Assembly: GCA_009780035.1 (NCBI GenBank)
Contig: WRAU01000004.1
Span: 1 to 64,000, forward strand
DNA: 64,000 bases
Source of the DNA: Alphaproteobacteria bacterium
GTDB taxonomy: Bacteria > Pseudomonadota > Alphaproteobacteria > WRAU01 > Hepatincolaceae
Direction of reading: 5' to 3'
The position numbers and the translations under genes are program-made. Under the pieces are notes generated by a model, which saw only the letters and a program-made list of their open reading frames with translations, was not told the origin of the DNA and did not search any database. Position 1 is the stretch's first letter. Each line of letters begins with the position of its first letter. Below, one piece after another: positions 18,201-26,900 of this stretch.

Positions 18201-21200
18201 TAGATTACTCTAATGGTGCGCCAAGCTCTGCTATTACCGTAACTTTTACGCAGTCTAACGGCTTAATAAAAGTAGAAAAAGGAAGCTCAGGTCTTAGATT
18301 TGACTATTTTAATGGTTATATTAATACAATCATTGGAACTCAAGGGAACGATATGTTCATCTTAGATGCTAGAGCCTCTAGCTTGCCAGAACTAACTATA
18401 AAAGGCGGCGGCGGTGATGCCGATACCGTTTCTTACGAAAAATATCAAAACAGCGGCATTACAGATTTTGATATAGATGCGCAAGGGTTAGTAGTAATTA
18501 CTAATGATACTAGCGGTCAGTTTAGTAATTATAAAATTGATTCTCAATCTATTCAATCTTTCAAATTAACTAATGGTAATGATAGATTCCATGGCGATGC
18601 TAACTCATCAATAACTATTGATGGCGGCACAGGGGTAGATATATTAGACTATTCAAGCCTTAGTGTTGATTTAACTATAGATTTTACTACAAATAGAGTT
18701 ATAAAAGAAACTGCTACCGGCACTAATGTTGATACTTTTTATAATTTTAACGGATTTGAAGCTGGGTCTGGCAACAATACCATAATTATTAACGATAAAA
18801 TTATAGATAAAGCTACTAATGCTACTGGTGATATAAATGTTGGCGTTGGTGCAAGCAATACTAATACTTTGAATGCAGCATTTTCTCCTAATGATACTGT
18901 TGGCTATAATATGGAAGTGGTATATGGTCAAAACGGAACCTATAATTCTGTTTTAACCTATAGCGGCAGCGATAGTCAAGGGAACTCTCTTACTGGTCCT
19001 GTTTCTGCAAACTATAATGGCTTTCAAAATATGTTTTTAGGAAGCGGCACGAATAAGGTTTCTTTCTATTATGATGCTGTTTATGGTACTACAGCAAACA
19101 GATTGCAATTTACATCAGCAAGCAGCGATGCTACATTCCTATTAATGGGCGGTGGCTCTGGTTCTTTTCAAGAATTATTTCTTGATAATGTAACTGATAC
19201 TGCCATATTTTCTTTTGCTGCAACCAGCACCGGTGTTAATTTTATGACAATTGCTGGATTCTCTACCATTGGAGTTTTACCGGGAACTACTGCTAATTAT
19301 CAATTAAGCATTAAAACTTCTGGGTTAAATGGCTCTCATGTATTCTATGGCGGCAATACTTCTAGCGGGATTGATGAAATACTTTATGATCAAGCTATTG
19401 ACGGTCTGCAAGCAGGTCTTGTAAGAAACGGCAATGATATTTATATAGAAATAAAAGGCTCTGGTTCAAACAGTTTTACTGATAAACTATACGATATTGA
19501 AAAAATAGTTTTATCTAATGAAGATGATACTTTTGATATTGGCGATGGTGATTTTAATGGCTATACCAGTAATTTAGGTGCTTTAACAATTGATATGGGC
19601 GGCGGGTTAAATAATGTTTTATCTTTTGCCAGTATGACCAGCGCTTTAACTATTGATATTGCAAACGATGGAAAATTAGGAGGAATTCCTAGTGTTAACG
19701 GTATTCTTAATTGGAATATAGTTGCTTTAACTAATCAAGCTGATACAGTAACATTCAGCAGAGAAGTATCAACCAAAATTGATGGCGGCGGCGGTCGTGA
19801 TACTGCTAACTATACCAACAGTGATTTTACTAGCGGCGTGATTCTTTCCGTTGGATTAGATAATAACGGCGCAGAGGTTATGAATGTTAACAAAATATAT
19901 AATAATGTTAACTATAGCGATCAGTTAAAGAATTTTGAAATCTATAATTTAACAAACTATGATGATACCTTTACATATATGGGGGCAACTCAGCTGTCTG
20001 CAGACACTACTGCTAATACTCAAATTGTAATTGATATGGGCGGCAGCGGAGCTAACGGCGATTTAGTAGATTTTTCTAACATGAGCAGCTCTATAGAAAA
20101 AACAAAGTTTGTTTATACATCTACCGGCGAATTAACTGTAGTTAATGATGGAACTTTAGGCGGAGTGGTTCTTAACTATAAATTCCTTCAAATGGATACA
20201 GTTATTTTAGGCGGAAAAGACAGCTCTTTAGTATTAGAAAGCCTTCCTCCTTTTGGCGGTGCCGGCGGCGTAACCTTTATTGCTGATATTAACAATACAA
20301 CCTTTTTAGATCTTTCACAAATTACTAATGCTAATAATATGGTGGTAGATGTTGGGGTTTCAAGCGTATTAGATAATAACGGCAGTAATCCTACATATGG
20401 GTTAACTTATAAAAACTTCAGAGGCGTAATTGGCGGAGCTAAGGTAGTAAGCTACTCTATGAGTGAAACTGATGAATCAAATAACAATATTGATTATACA
20501 GTTTACACAGGCAACTCTAATGCTACTATAGATTATTCCAGAAACGACGGCGGTATTACAGGCGGTATTACAGTTAATGTAGATATTAACAGCAATACTA
20601 CCGTTGATAAAGCTAACAATACAACTGATACTATCGCTTATGATGATGGTTCTGGCTCTGGAAACAATGCTGCATTTGGAACTTTTGTTGGTTCAAATTA
20701 TGATGATACCTTTGTTTTCTCAGCTGCTGGGTTTCAAAATGGCTTATCTATTGATTCAGGTGCAAATTGGCAGAGCGATCCTGCAAATGGCAATGATACT
20801 TTAAATTTAAGCGCAATTAATAGCTCTATTAAATATACAATAGATTTAAGCCAAACTGAAGATTCAGCGGTTGCTGGGTCGGCTACTGCTAAATTTAAAG
20901 ATTTTAGAAATATTCTTGGCTCATCTACTCAAGCTAATGAGTTTACTTTAGCTTTAGCTGGAATGAGCAGAAGTTATGTTGCATCTTTAGACGGCGGGGG
21001 GATGACAGGGTCTTCTTTTAGCACTACGGGAAGCGGTTTAGCTGCCGGCACAAGCGGAAAGGTTACTATAGCTTCTGGTTCTGCTTCAACATCAGTATCA
21101 CTGTCTTCTAATATAGGAGCTAATACTGTATCTGTGGATATGGTTGGTTTTGATACTCTTAATTTTAATGCGGATATGGATATAGTCATAGCTTTTGCAG

Positions 21201-23725
21201 ATGATTATATGAACAGCACCGTAACAACAATAAATGCTAATAGCTCGCGTAATAATACTTTAAATCTCTCAGCTATAGCTTCTAATGTTAATATTAACAG
21301 CAGCGGTTTTGCGCTTACAGGACCTGGTGGTGCTCCAACAGTTGTTAATTTATCTGGTTTTAACAACCTAGTTTTAGGAGGACAGCAAGATAATTTAACT
21401 ATATCTAGCTTTATACCTGGTTTAAATATTGATGGCGGCGGTGCCGGCGTAGTTAATCCTGATACTTTAAATATAGAGAATATGTCTAATTATTCTGTTG
21501 TGCTTACAAGTAAAACTAGTGGTGCGTTTTCTATTGATGTTTATAATTCATTAACTCCAGTTATTGGAACAGATGCTCATTCATCATTCTTAAACTTTTC
21601 ATTAATTAATATAGATGTTAGTGCTAATATATTAATTTTAGATGGAGCTCCGTTAGCTACATTGCAAGCAATTCATGTTAATAACAGCGATGGAACAAGT
21701 GCTTTATCTTTAAAAGCTAGCGATGGTTCTGGTATAGCAATCTCTGCAGCAAAATTAGATTTAACCGCCAACACTATTACAATTAATGCCAAGGAAATTG
21801 CTTATACTGGAATTAATAATTTTAGTTTTGGCAGTGGTTCTGATAGAGTTATTTTAGACAGTTCTACTAGCGGCTATAAAGTTGATGGCGGTCAAGGCTC
21901 TTCAGTAGGCAGCGATAATAATGAAATAGTATTTAATGCAGGAAGTTACAATGTTAACATTGGCGGTGCTGCTGGTGATACAGCTACATTTAATGGTAAT
22001 ACCTTTATTAATTTCTATAACCTTAATTTCACAGCGGGCAGTAGCAATACTAACAATATAACCATGAATAATATTGCTACAAACTTGAATTACCGTTTTA
22101 GCAATATAGATACATTAACTTTTGGCAGTGATTTTGCGGCTAAACAAGTTAATACAATAGCGCTAGACGGCAATAGAGCAAACTTCTCTAATGGAAATAT
22201 AAATGATTCCGTAGGTATAACTGCCTCTTATAACAATTCTATGAATTTAGGGTTTGATGCAGTAAGCATAGATTATACTTTAACCGTAACTTTAGGCAAT
22301 TTATTTGCTACCGGTAGCGGCGGTATTAATGCTCCAACTTTAACTGGCAATGGCTCGGCTGTTTTAATTCTATCTAACATTAGTGAGAACGGAACACAGC
22401 AAGGCTCTTATAACTTTGATGTTATTAATAATGGTATTAGAATTAATGGGCAAAGCAATACTGTAGATGTTTTTGGCTTCAGCGATTTTGAAGTTGGACC
22501 TTATAATTCTACTGTTACATATTCTAGCTCATCTACAATACCGGGCGGCAGAACATTTATGGGAGGCACGCCAAACAGTAAAGTTGATGCTGGAGGTTTT
22601 TTTGCAATTTCAAATGGCGGTGCAGGCAATCAGGTAAGTGATAGCTCTGGTCATATTGATACTTTCCAAGGCTTTGGAATATTTACTGGATCTACTAGAG
22701 TAAACTTAATTACCTCAGAAGAATCTTATCAGTCTTTAAAAGCGATGGATTCTGATAGTAATTTCCGCAGTGCTAATACCGATTCATCAACAAGATATAA
22801 CATGACTGACGGCAATGATACGCTAATGGTTAGCGAAGTTAAGCATAACACTATAGTTGATATGCTGAAAGGCGATGATGCAATTGTATTGAACGGACAT
22901 GCAGCTTTCTATAATGTAGAACATTTTAAAGATGCTTATATTATTATTGACGGCAAGCAATATCAAACTGGCGGCAGCTATTTAATTATTACAGACGACA
23001 ATGGCAATCAGATGTATGTGTTTAATGCTAATCTTGATGATATTAAATCGGGCGGCGTTTTCAACTATGATGATGAAGGTAATATTTCTAGCAGCGGCTA
23101 TAAACAGCATCAAGATAGTTATGATAGCTCTAAGCCTGTAGAAAACGCTGATAATCATCCAAAACCAGATCATAGTCATTCTAATGATGGCTATTCTAAT
23201 GGCAGTAATGGTGTTAGCTCGTATTCTTCTGGACTTGGTGTCGGTGATGATTTGGTGCTTGCAGATAATAATCATGGTCATGATAGCTTTAACAATCTTC
23301 CTTTTGAATTAGTTGAAGATACTAGCTTAGGCTTGCATTATGATGATGAGTTTAATGTTGATAATATTCATCATGATAGTCTTGAAACCAATGTGAATAA
23401 TGCTTTAGATGATTTAAGTATTCAAGTTGCCGGCGGTGAAGGTGCATCGCAAAATCAAGAGATTTCTGATAACGATTTAAGCGATATTCTTAACCAAACC
23501 TTCACTAACGAAAATGATGATTTAGACAATCTTAATCTTAACTTAGATTCTAGCAATAACAGCATTGATGTAAGCGCGATCAATGAAAACCTTGTTGAAG
23601 AAACTACTCTTCAAGAAAGCGATATCGACAGCTATAAAATGGAATCTGAAAGAAATGAAGATGGCACTCTAAAAATCAATCACCATAATAATTCCAACGG
23701 TAATAGTGGAATGGGTTCTTTATAG
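12248..23725 (+). CDS. Giant RTX-type repeat surface/secreted protein (first)
   Basis: A 3,825-residue protein and the most likely cargo of the T1SS encoded downstream. Architecture: an N-terminal BapA-prefix-like domain (about residues 20-80, with RPGDEVALNFDI and GDIHIVFANGSTLTL), a beta-rich domain to about residue 400, a short canonical RTX block (GSGNDIIVGGGGNNRI onward, from about residue 411), then about 3,000 residues of degenerate repeats of roughly 100-150 residues. These recur as GGGG-x-DTxxY, a beta segment, a DTFxNF-like stretch and a GSxxDDxF turn. The last 250 residues are rich in Asp, Asn, Ser and His and probably hold the secretion signal. I saw no cysteine, as is usual for RTX exports. 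I choose ATG 12248, which AAGGGA precedes, rather than TTG 12242. A role in adhesion or as a surface layer is inferred. Confidence 0.82.
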   Translation: MDEEKVVSYAGNKVSLFAPAQGGRRDIAYVRPGDEVALNFDINDAKALKVEIIKGDIHIVFANGSTLTLISMAAIGFGDDAPKLVTIDGRTLSLEEFLSVTSVLNYNEALLILANETQVEYSPNEPKLIQVASDQDADNTAGMPISGQGNSDVLTKGVPSDVIDSAGTVETQGVSTGRGSFVSTIWTSNYPYTLDKSNYMPGDTTPKNLPNLDVTVLYGSQLSNIGQQQVDGQNYLTFQFQNGFNYTDDKFSQLYANTVRQGGSSQDVFVNNSTPEMSYIFNMNYTRGTFPSYIEILVPKRLEGVIDLNPGAGLVFSNISSTDEGTVYAISDINPLGAMQFILSFAANTEIYNFDLSYSIKYLDPSTGQFLTATATNPISLYPVSQESHLDKSNGFVLSTVPNPVDAETGSGNDIIVGGGGNNRIVSGGGNDRIFTYGGDDYVDVGSGDNQVWGSQGSDLIKSDGTGHNELYYDNRVPPKIGANESDLAPFANTNTASAGIFTYYGFDSDALRGFAGSDFKNFSQINDYDILIKKSQGIDLIKGFQDIYLSQFNDTLIVSDSVDLGNLRIHGGELPKDSSGNYIRKDTDTVVIDDGFVGAEVRIGNTISTINSTNGVIVSFDGFEVVRGSKNDERFYGNVISGFADTDIAITLDGMGGNNVLDYSTLSSGYIVFDANIGRVDLKDGSGAGLGSNAIRNFSEIAASSGDDIFYGSFTNNYIYSDLGGGDIVSYEKSNAAVTIVLDGSSGSFFVYKTTKFFTEAELLANNVFHDELKGSFNIDNLALSARDDIIIVTDENGSYNFNAGGGRDTLSYLDLTNGVNVTFDNSGFGKVTKTGGSGVDTFSIMTQTASGQDTVNIYRIIGTAGDDYFTMDDAGWVDASNQGNKAGFSLDGGGGSNTLSYANVNKYIDVNGSPNGVTFNFNGINSSVMRAASSTVDFFKNFQTFIGSDFNDTFIFSSGTKMSDLQGLTIYGGGGTDIVNFTSLDTAVVNHIEVSFNGNEMNVGFFDTTRALVSTSIFYEIEGVVGTKGDDYFDATGTSGMSIYFNGVEGNDTADYSNISDDVVFHLSDRSFGNVLKGSVQDTLLNVQHILGGSGTNYYFLDSSFAYTIDGTAGQDTVSYSTSITWSVAKNTVTKGSGTNILVDNLINVEGVKGSQSDDRFEVDFDVSNYVTAPLADYYFYGNDINPDGPGTPNVNPKSDTDWVVLSSFTSNLSIILDSSAAGSYNTYDPTTSLIQTEGDVVISNLALSSGSTNLHLIHMEALLLGSGDDTVDIIGSYGAAVGRTRWTIDGGTGYNTVSYANDANLSNSNGNIMTVSLNASGAMVEKNYESGSDTRKATDNLTNVQEIVLSQFDDVVTISSGWETSKIKDIYGGGGNDTINFANINNDLKVTVENTGKFGVIIDGSFGVLPTFYDFNNIRLSSGESKVIFEDGSNFSGLAITASTSVTALGILDFQALSASLTVTLGELATDMDTIVGGSNNFSVYLISYKSYDGFTMIFANNNNTVIGSLNKNINFTGTGSGNTLDYRNTNGDGVVIQLGDFYLNNQTVPTNNGGRVTKNNSDNIFDTFDDSFSIIYGTTRDDTVLIANLNQSTGSSKTIELGGQAGDRVLVDLKDLVSGNVISVGANLDIISGDVTSSSLSGSATIKGYGGVNRVDFGASDNTITFSSAFSSAGNLDYANYNATDGFKNTLDFSAVNQVIFDAAKQQVSKNSLNTDYGNLTYVQGRDNTGAMADVIFKNFYSILAASADTLFYGQGRNNYSITGAAGSNIIMDYSQSAATINIMLLDRQINKAGAFFDTFTNVSVINGTDYGDTVTINKTNISPDLNNITIDGGAGNDRVVFAFTDSTAIVANFSDSGTSFSFGSSQSININFMNFEIFQFTPNDDQVTIESDATGGYSLIGGGGNDTVIYTGGASGNVDIEFDAATGRVSRNGVNQLDAITSFSTIEYTGNGTATFKGSEGRDMTYKGGAGNSNSGNAVLDYSNGAPSSAITVTFTQSNGLIKVEKGSSGLRFDYFNGYINTIIGTQGNDMFILDARASSLPELTIKGGGGDADTVSYEKYQNSGITDFDIDAQGLVVITNDTSGQFSNYKIDSQSIQSFKLTNGNDRFHGDANSSITIDGGTGVDILDYSSLSVDLTIDFTTNRVIKETATGTNVDTFYNFNGFEAGSGNNTIIINDKIIDKATNATGDINVGVGASNTNTLNAAFSPNDTVGYNMEVVYGQNGTYNSVLTYSGSDSQGNSLTGPVSANYNGFQNMFLGSGTNKVSFYYDAVYGTTANRLQFTSASSDATFLLMGGGSGSFQELFLDNVTDTAIFSFAATSTGVNFMTIAGFSTIGVLPGTTANYQLSIKTSGLNGSHVFYGGNTSSGIDEILYDQAIDGLQAGLVRNGNDIYIEIKGSGSNSFTDKLYDIEKIVLSNEDDTFDIGDGDFNGYTSNLGALTIDMGGGLNNVLSFASMTSALTIDIANDGKLGGIPSVNGILNWNIVALTNQADTVTFSREVSTKIDGGGGRDTANYTNSDFTSGVILSVGLDNNGAEVMNVNKIYNNVNYSDQLKNFEIYNLTNYDDTFTYMGATQLSADTTANTQIVIDMGGSGANGDLVDFSNMSSSIEKTKFVYTSTGELTVVNDGTLGGVVLNYKFLQMDTVILGGKDSSLVLESLPPFGGAGGVTFIADINNTTFLDLSQITNANNMVVDVGVSSVLDNNGSNPTYGLTYKNFRGVIGGAKVVSYSMSETDESNNNIDYTVYTGNSNATIDYSRNDGGITGGITVNVDINSNTTVDKANNTTDTIAYDDGSGSGNNAAFGTFVGSNYDDTFVFSAAGFQNGLSIDSGANWQSDPANGNDTLNLSAINSSIKYTIDLSQTEDSAVAGSATAKFKDFRNILGSSTQANEFTLALAGMSRSYVASLDGGGMTGSSFSTTGSGLAAGTSGKVTIASGSASTSVSLSSNIGANTVSVDMVGFDTLNFNADMDIVIAFADDYMNSTVTTINANSSRNNTLNLSAIASNVNINSSGFALTGPGGAPTVVNLSGFNNLVLGGQQDNLTISSFIPGLNIDGGGAGVVNPDTLNIENMSNYSVVLTSKTSGAFSIDVYNSLTPVIGTDAHSSFLNFSLINIDVSANILILDGAPLATLQAIHVNNSDGTSALSLKASDGSGIAISAAKLDLTANTITINAKEIAYTGINNFSFGSGSDRVILDSSTSGYKVDGGQGSSVGSDNNEIVFNAGSYNVNIGGAAGDTATFNGNTFINFYNLNFTAGSSNTNNITMNNIATNLNYRFSNIDTLTFGSDFAAKQVNTIALDGNRANFSNGNINDSVGITASYNNSMNLGFDAVSIDYTLTVTLGNLFATGSGGINAPTLTGNGSAVLILSNISENGTQQGSYNFDVINNGIRINGQSNTVDVFGFSDFEVGPYNSTVTYSSSSTIPGGRTFMGGTPNSKVDAGGFFAISNGGAGNQVSDSSGHIDTFQGFGIFTGSTRVNLITSEESYQSLKAMDSDSNFRSANTDSSTRYNMTDGNDTLMVSEVKHNTIVDMLKGDDAIVLNGHAAFYNVEHFKDAYIIIDGKQYQTGGSYLIITDDNGNQMYVFNANLDDIKSGGVFNYDDEGNISSSGYKQHQDSYDSSKPVENADNHPKPDHSHSNDGYSNGSNGVSSYSSGLGVGDDLVLADNNHGHDSFNNLPFELVEDTSLGLHYDDEFNVDNIHHDSLETNVNNALDDLSIQVAGGEGASQNQEISDNDLSDILNQTFTNENDDLDNLNLNLDSSNNSIDVSAINENLVEETTLQESDIDSYKMESERNEDGTLKINHHNNSNGNSGMGSL

Positions 23726-23732
23726 CATCTAT

Positions 23733-23768
23733 TTTTACACCTCATGCTTAATAGTATGGGGTGTAAAA
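23733..23768. terminator. Terminator after the first giant RTX gene
   Basis: TTTTACACCTCAT (23733-23745) pairs with ATGGGGTGTAAAA (23756-23768), one G-T wobble, with T-rich and A-rich flanks on the two sides. It begins 8 bases after the stop codon of the RTX gene, so the giant gene is probably a separate transcript from the coiled-coil/T1SS operon downstream. Confidence 0.7.
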
Positions 23769-23858
23769 TTCTTACAAGTCTTAAATACGGCATGCTTATT
23801 TTTATGTAGAATGCCTTTGATTTTTTTACATTATTATATATTAATTTCACAAAAACAA

Positions 23859-23887
23859 TTGTCTTTTACATAGACTTCAGCTATACT
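23859..23887 (+). promoter_or_regulatory. Promoter of the coiled-coil/T1SS operon
   Basis: TTGTCT (23859-23864) and TATACT (23882-23887) are spaced by 17 bases, about 40 bases before the GTG start at 23928. With the terminator at 23733-23768 upstream, this makes the coiled-coil protein, ABC transporter and HlyD genes one operon with its own promoter. Confidence 0.55.
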
Positions 23888-23927
23888 AAAATAGTCCAAG
23901 AATGTTAATTTAAATTAAGGTGTTTTT

Positions 23928-26900
23928 GTGAAAAGAAGTAATACCGCTAATGTAGATCCGAGAACTATTAATTTTGCTGATGTTAAAAAAAGATTAGAAG
24001 ATAAAATTGATAGAATTAATTCTTATCAACCAAAAAAAGGTTTTAAAGAAGCTCCTAGAGCTGGCACAGCAGGGTTAAATAGCAATAGTCAACCTCAAAA
24101 TAATCCTAGTCGCTTTTCTGCTAGTCCGCAGAATGATGCTGGGTTTAATCCCAACCGTTTTTCTGCAAATCCGCAAGGTGATAGCGGTATGCCGCAAAGC
24201 AGTGGCTCTGGGTTTAATTCTAATGCTGCACCGCAGTCTGATTTTGGCGGTTCGCAGGGTTCTGGAGCTGGAGGCTCACAAAATCCTTTCAGCAGACAGT
24301 CTGGAAGCGGATATGGTTCGCATGGAAATGATCCTTTTGGCAGAAAATCTTCTGCAGGTCAATTCGGGGATCGCGGCTCTTATGGCGAGGAAGCAGATGC
24401 CGGTAATAGAGGCGGTATGGGTGCTTGGAATCGCGGCGGAGCGGCAGAGGCTGGTTCGCAAGGGGAATCTCGATACGGGCAGAATGCCTTAGGTGCTGGT
24501 GGAGGATACTCTGAGGGCAGAGAAAATCAATCTGAAATTCAAAGAAAATTAGATTTTCTTGAGCAGGAAAGACTTAGCGATTTAAGAAATCGTGCCAGTG
24601 ATTCGAAACTATCTTACCTAGCTGATAGTTTAGGTAAAATAGAGGGCAGATTAGATAATCTGCAAAATCCTCCTGTAGGTCAAATGGATGTTTCTTTAGA
24701 AATTATCCAAAGAAAATTAGACAAATTAGAACAAGATAGAATTGATTCACTTCGCAGTAAAATTGAACAAGAAAGAGCTAGAGAGTTAGAAAAATCTATT
24801 GAGAAACTTGGAGCTAAAATTGAAGATTCTTACATAGCCGGTAATACTATCTATAATAAAGGACCATCAGACTTAGAACTTATTCAAAGAAAATTAGATA
24901 AATTAGAACAAGATAAGTTAGACGCTTTAAAGTATAAACTTGAAGAAGATAGATCTTCTGAGATTGTCCGTAATTTAGAAAAAATTGAATCTAAATTAAC
25001 AAGCTCGGTAGATAAATCTGCCTTAGATAAAGCCGCCTACTTAGAGGCACTGTCTAAGGAAGATCTGCTAAGAAAAATTGACAAATTAGAGCAAGATCGT
25101 ATTAATGATATTAAAAATCTTGTGGAACAAGAAAAAGCAATGCTTATTAATAAGCAGATAGAAAAACTAGAATCTAAACTAGAGCAGGCTTTATCTAATT
25201 CTGCAGGAGAACGAACTTCAGCAGAAGCCTCAGCGGAACTTGCTAAGAAACTAGAAAGAATAGAACAGGCTAAAATTGAAGAAACACGGGCAAGAAAAGA
25301 AGAAGAAAAACTTTTGGCGCTTAGCAGAAGTTTAGCTAATATCGAATCTAAATTAGGGGAAAAGCAGGTAATAACTACTCCTCCTGATGTCATGAGAGAT
25401 TTCTTAAATGTTGTTGCCGACAGATTGCAAAGATTAGAGCAGGAAAAATATGCTGAGCCTGTAAGCACAACTAATTTAGAAAGAAGTTTGGCAAGTTTAG
25501 AATCTAAAATAGAAAAAATATCGTATCCAGATGTAAGCCATAAAATGGATTCAAGATATGCAGCACTTTTAGAGGGAATTGAAAGAAAGCTATCAAGATT
25601 AGAACAAGATAAGGTTGATGAATATAAACAAAGGAGCGAAAGTGATAAAATCTCAGAGCTTAGCCGAAGTTTAGATAGAATCGAGGGTTCTATAGCTAAT
25701 AATAGGATTGCCCCATTTTCTACAGGTGTAGAAGGTGACGGTCTTGGAAAAAAGTTCGATAAGCTAGAGCAGGATATTCGTTCTAGCTTAGAAAAAGAGA
25801 AAATATCTAACTTGCAAAGAAGTTTAGATAAGATAGAAACTAAGCTAGATTTTGATTCTAAAATACCGCCGTCTTATACGGCTGGTAGCGAGCTTTCTAG
25901 CGCTTTTGCAGAGTTGTCTAAAAGGTTAGATAATTTAGAGAAAAAAAGAGCAGAAGATATTTCAGCCAAAGAAAACTCTACTGATGATTCTAAATTAACG
26001 GCAATCTTAGAGAAAATAGAGAATAAAATTCAAGCCGCTGCAGGTGATAATCAAAAAGATAAAAAAGATTTTTTTATTGAAGAAATTCAAAGAAAAATTA
26101 GTGCTTTAGAAGAATCTAAAGCAAAAGATTTATTATTAAATGCCGAAAGAGAAAAATTTAATAATCTATCTAATTATGTGGAAAAATTAGATTCCAAAAT
26201 CAATGATATAGCTTTATCTGGATCTTCTAATGCTAAGCCAACAGATGATGTGGCTCGTTTGGCGGATAAAATTGCTAAGATTGAAAAAAATAGAATTGAA
26301 GAAACTAAAGAAAAACAAAATTTAGAAAGATTTAATAATCTATCTAATTATATGGAAAAATTAGATTCTAAAATCAACAGCCTTTCCTCTGCTAATAACA
26401 GCTTGCAGCCTTCATCTGAGATAACGCAATTAGCTGACAAGATTGATAAAATCGAGCAGAATCGTCTTGAAGAAATTATAGCAAAACAAAAGAAAGATCA
26501 TCTCGCTAAGATTGATTCTAAATTAGAAAAAATTGAAACTAAATTATTAAATCAAGAAACTTCAGGTAATAATCCTGCTGCCAACTTAGGATTAGATAAT
26601 CTTCATAGAAAACTAGAGAAACAGCAAGATAAAATTAGTGAACTGCAAGCAAAATTAGAGCAGGAAAAATTTGCTTCACTAACCCGTCATTTGCATAGTT
26701 TAGAGCAAAAAATTGATGCTAAAAATATAGCTGGTAAAGATGCCGGCAGCCCTGCCCTTGAAAATATATCAAGAAAAATTGATAGTTTAACAGTCAAAGA
26801 CGATAGCAGCTCCTTATTGCAGGATATTAAGAATCACTTAAGCAATTTAGAATCTAAAAAAGATGATGCTCATTCTAAAATTCTTTTAGAAATTAAAAAT

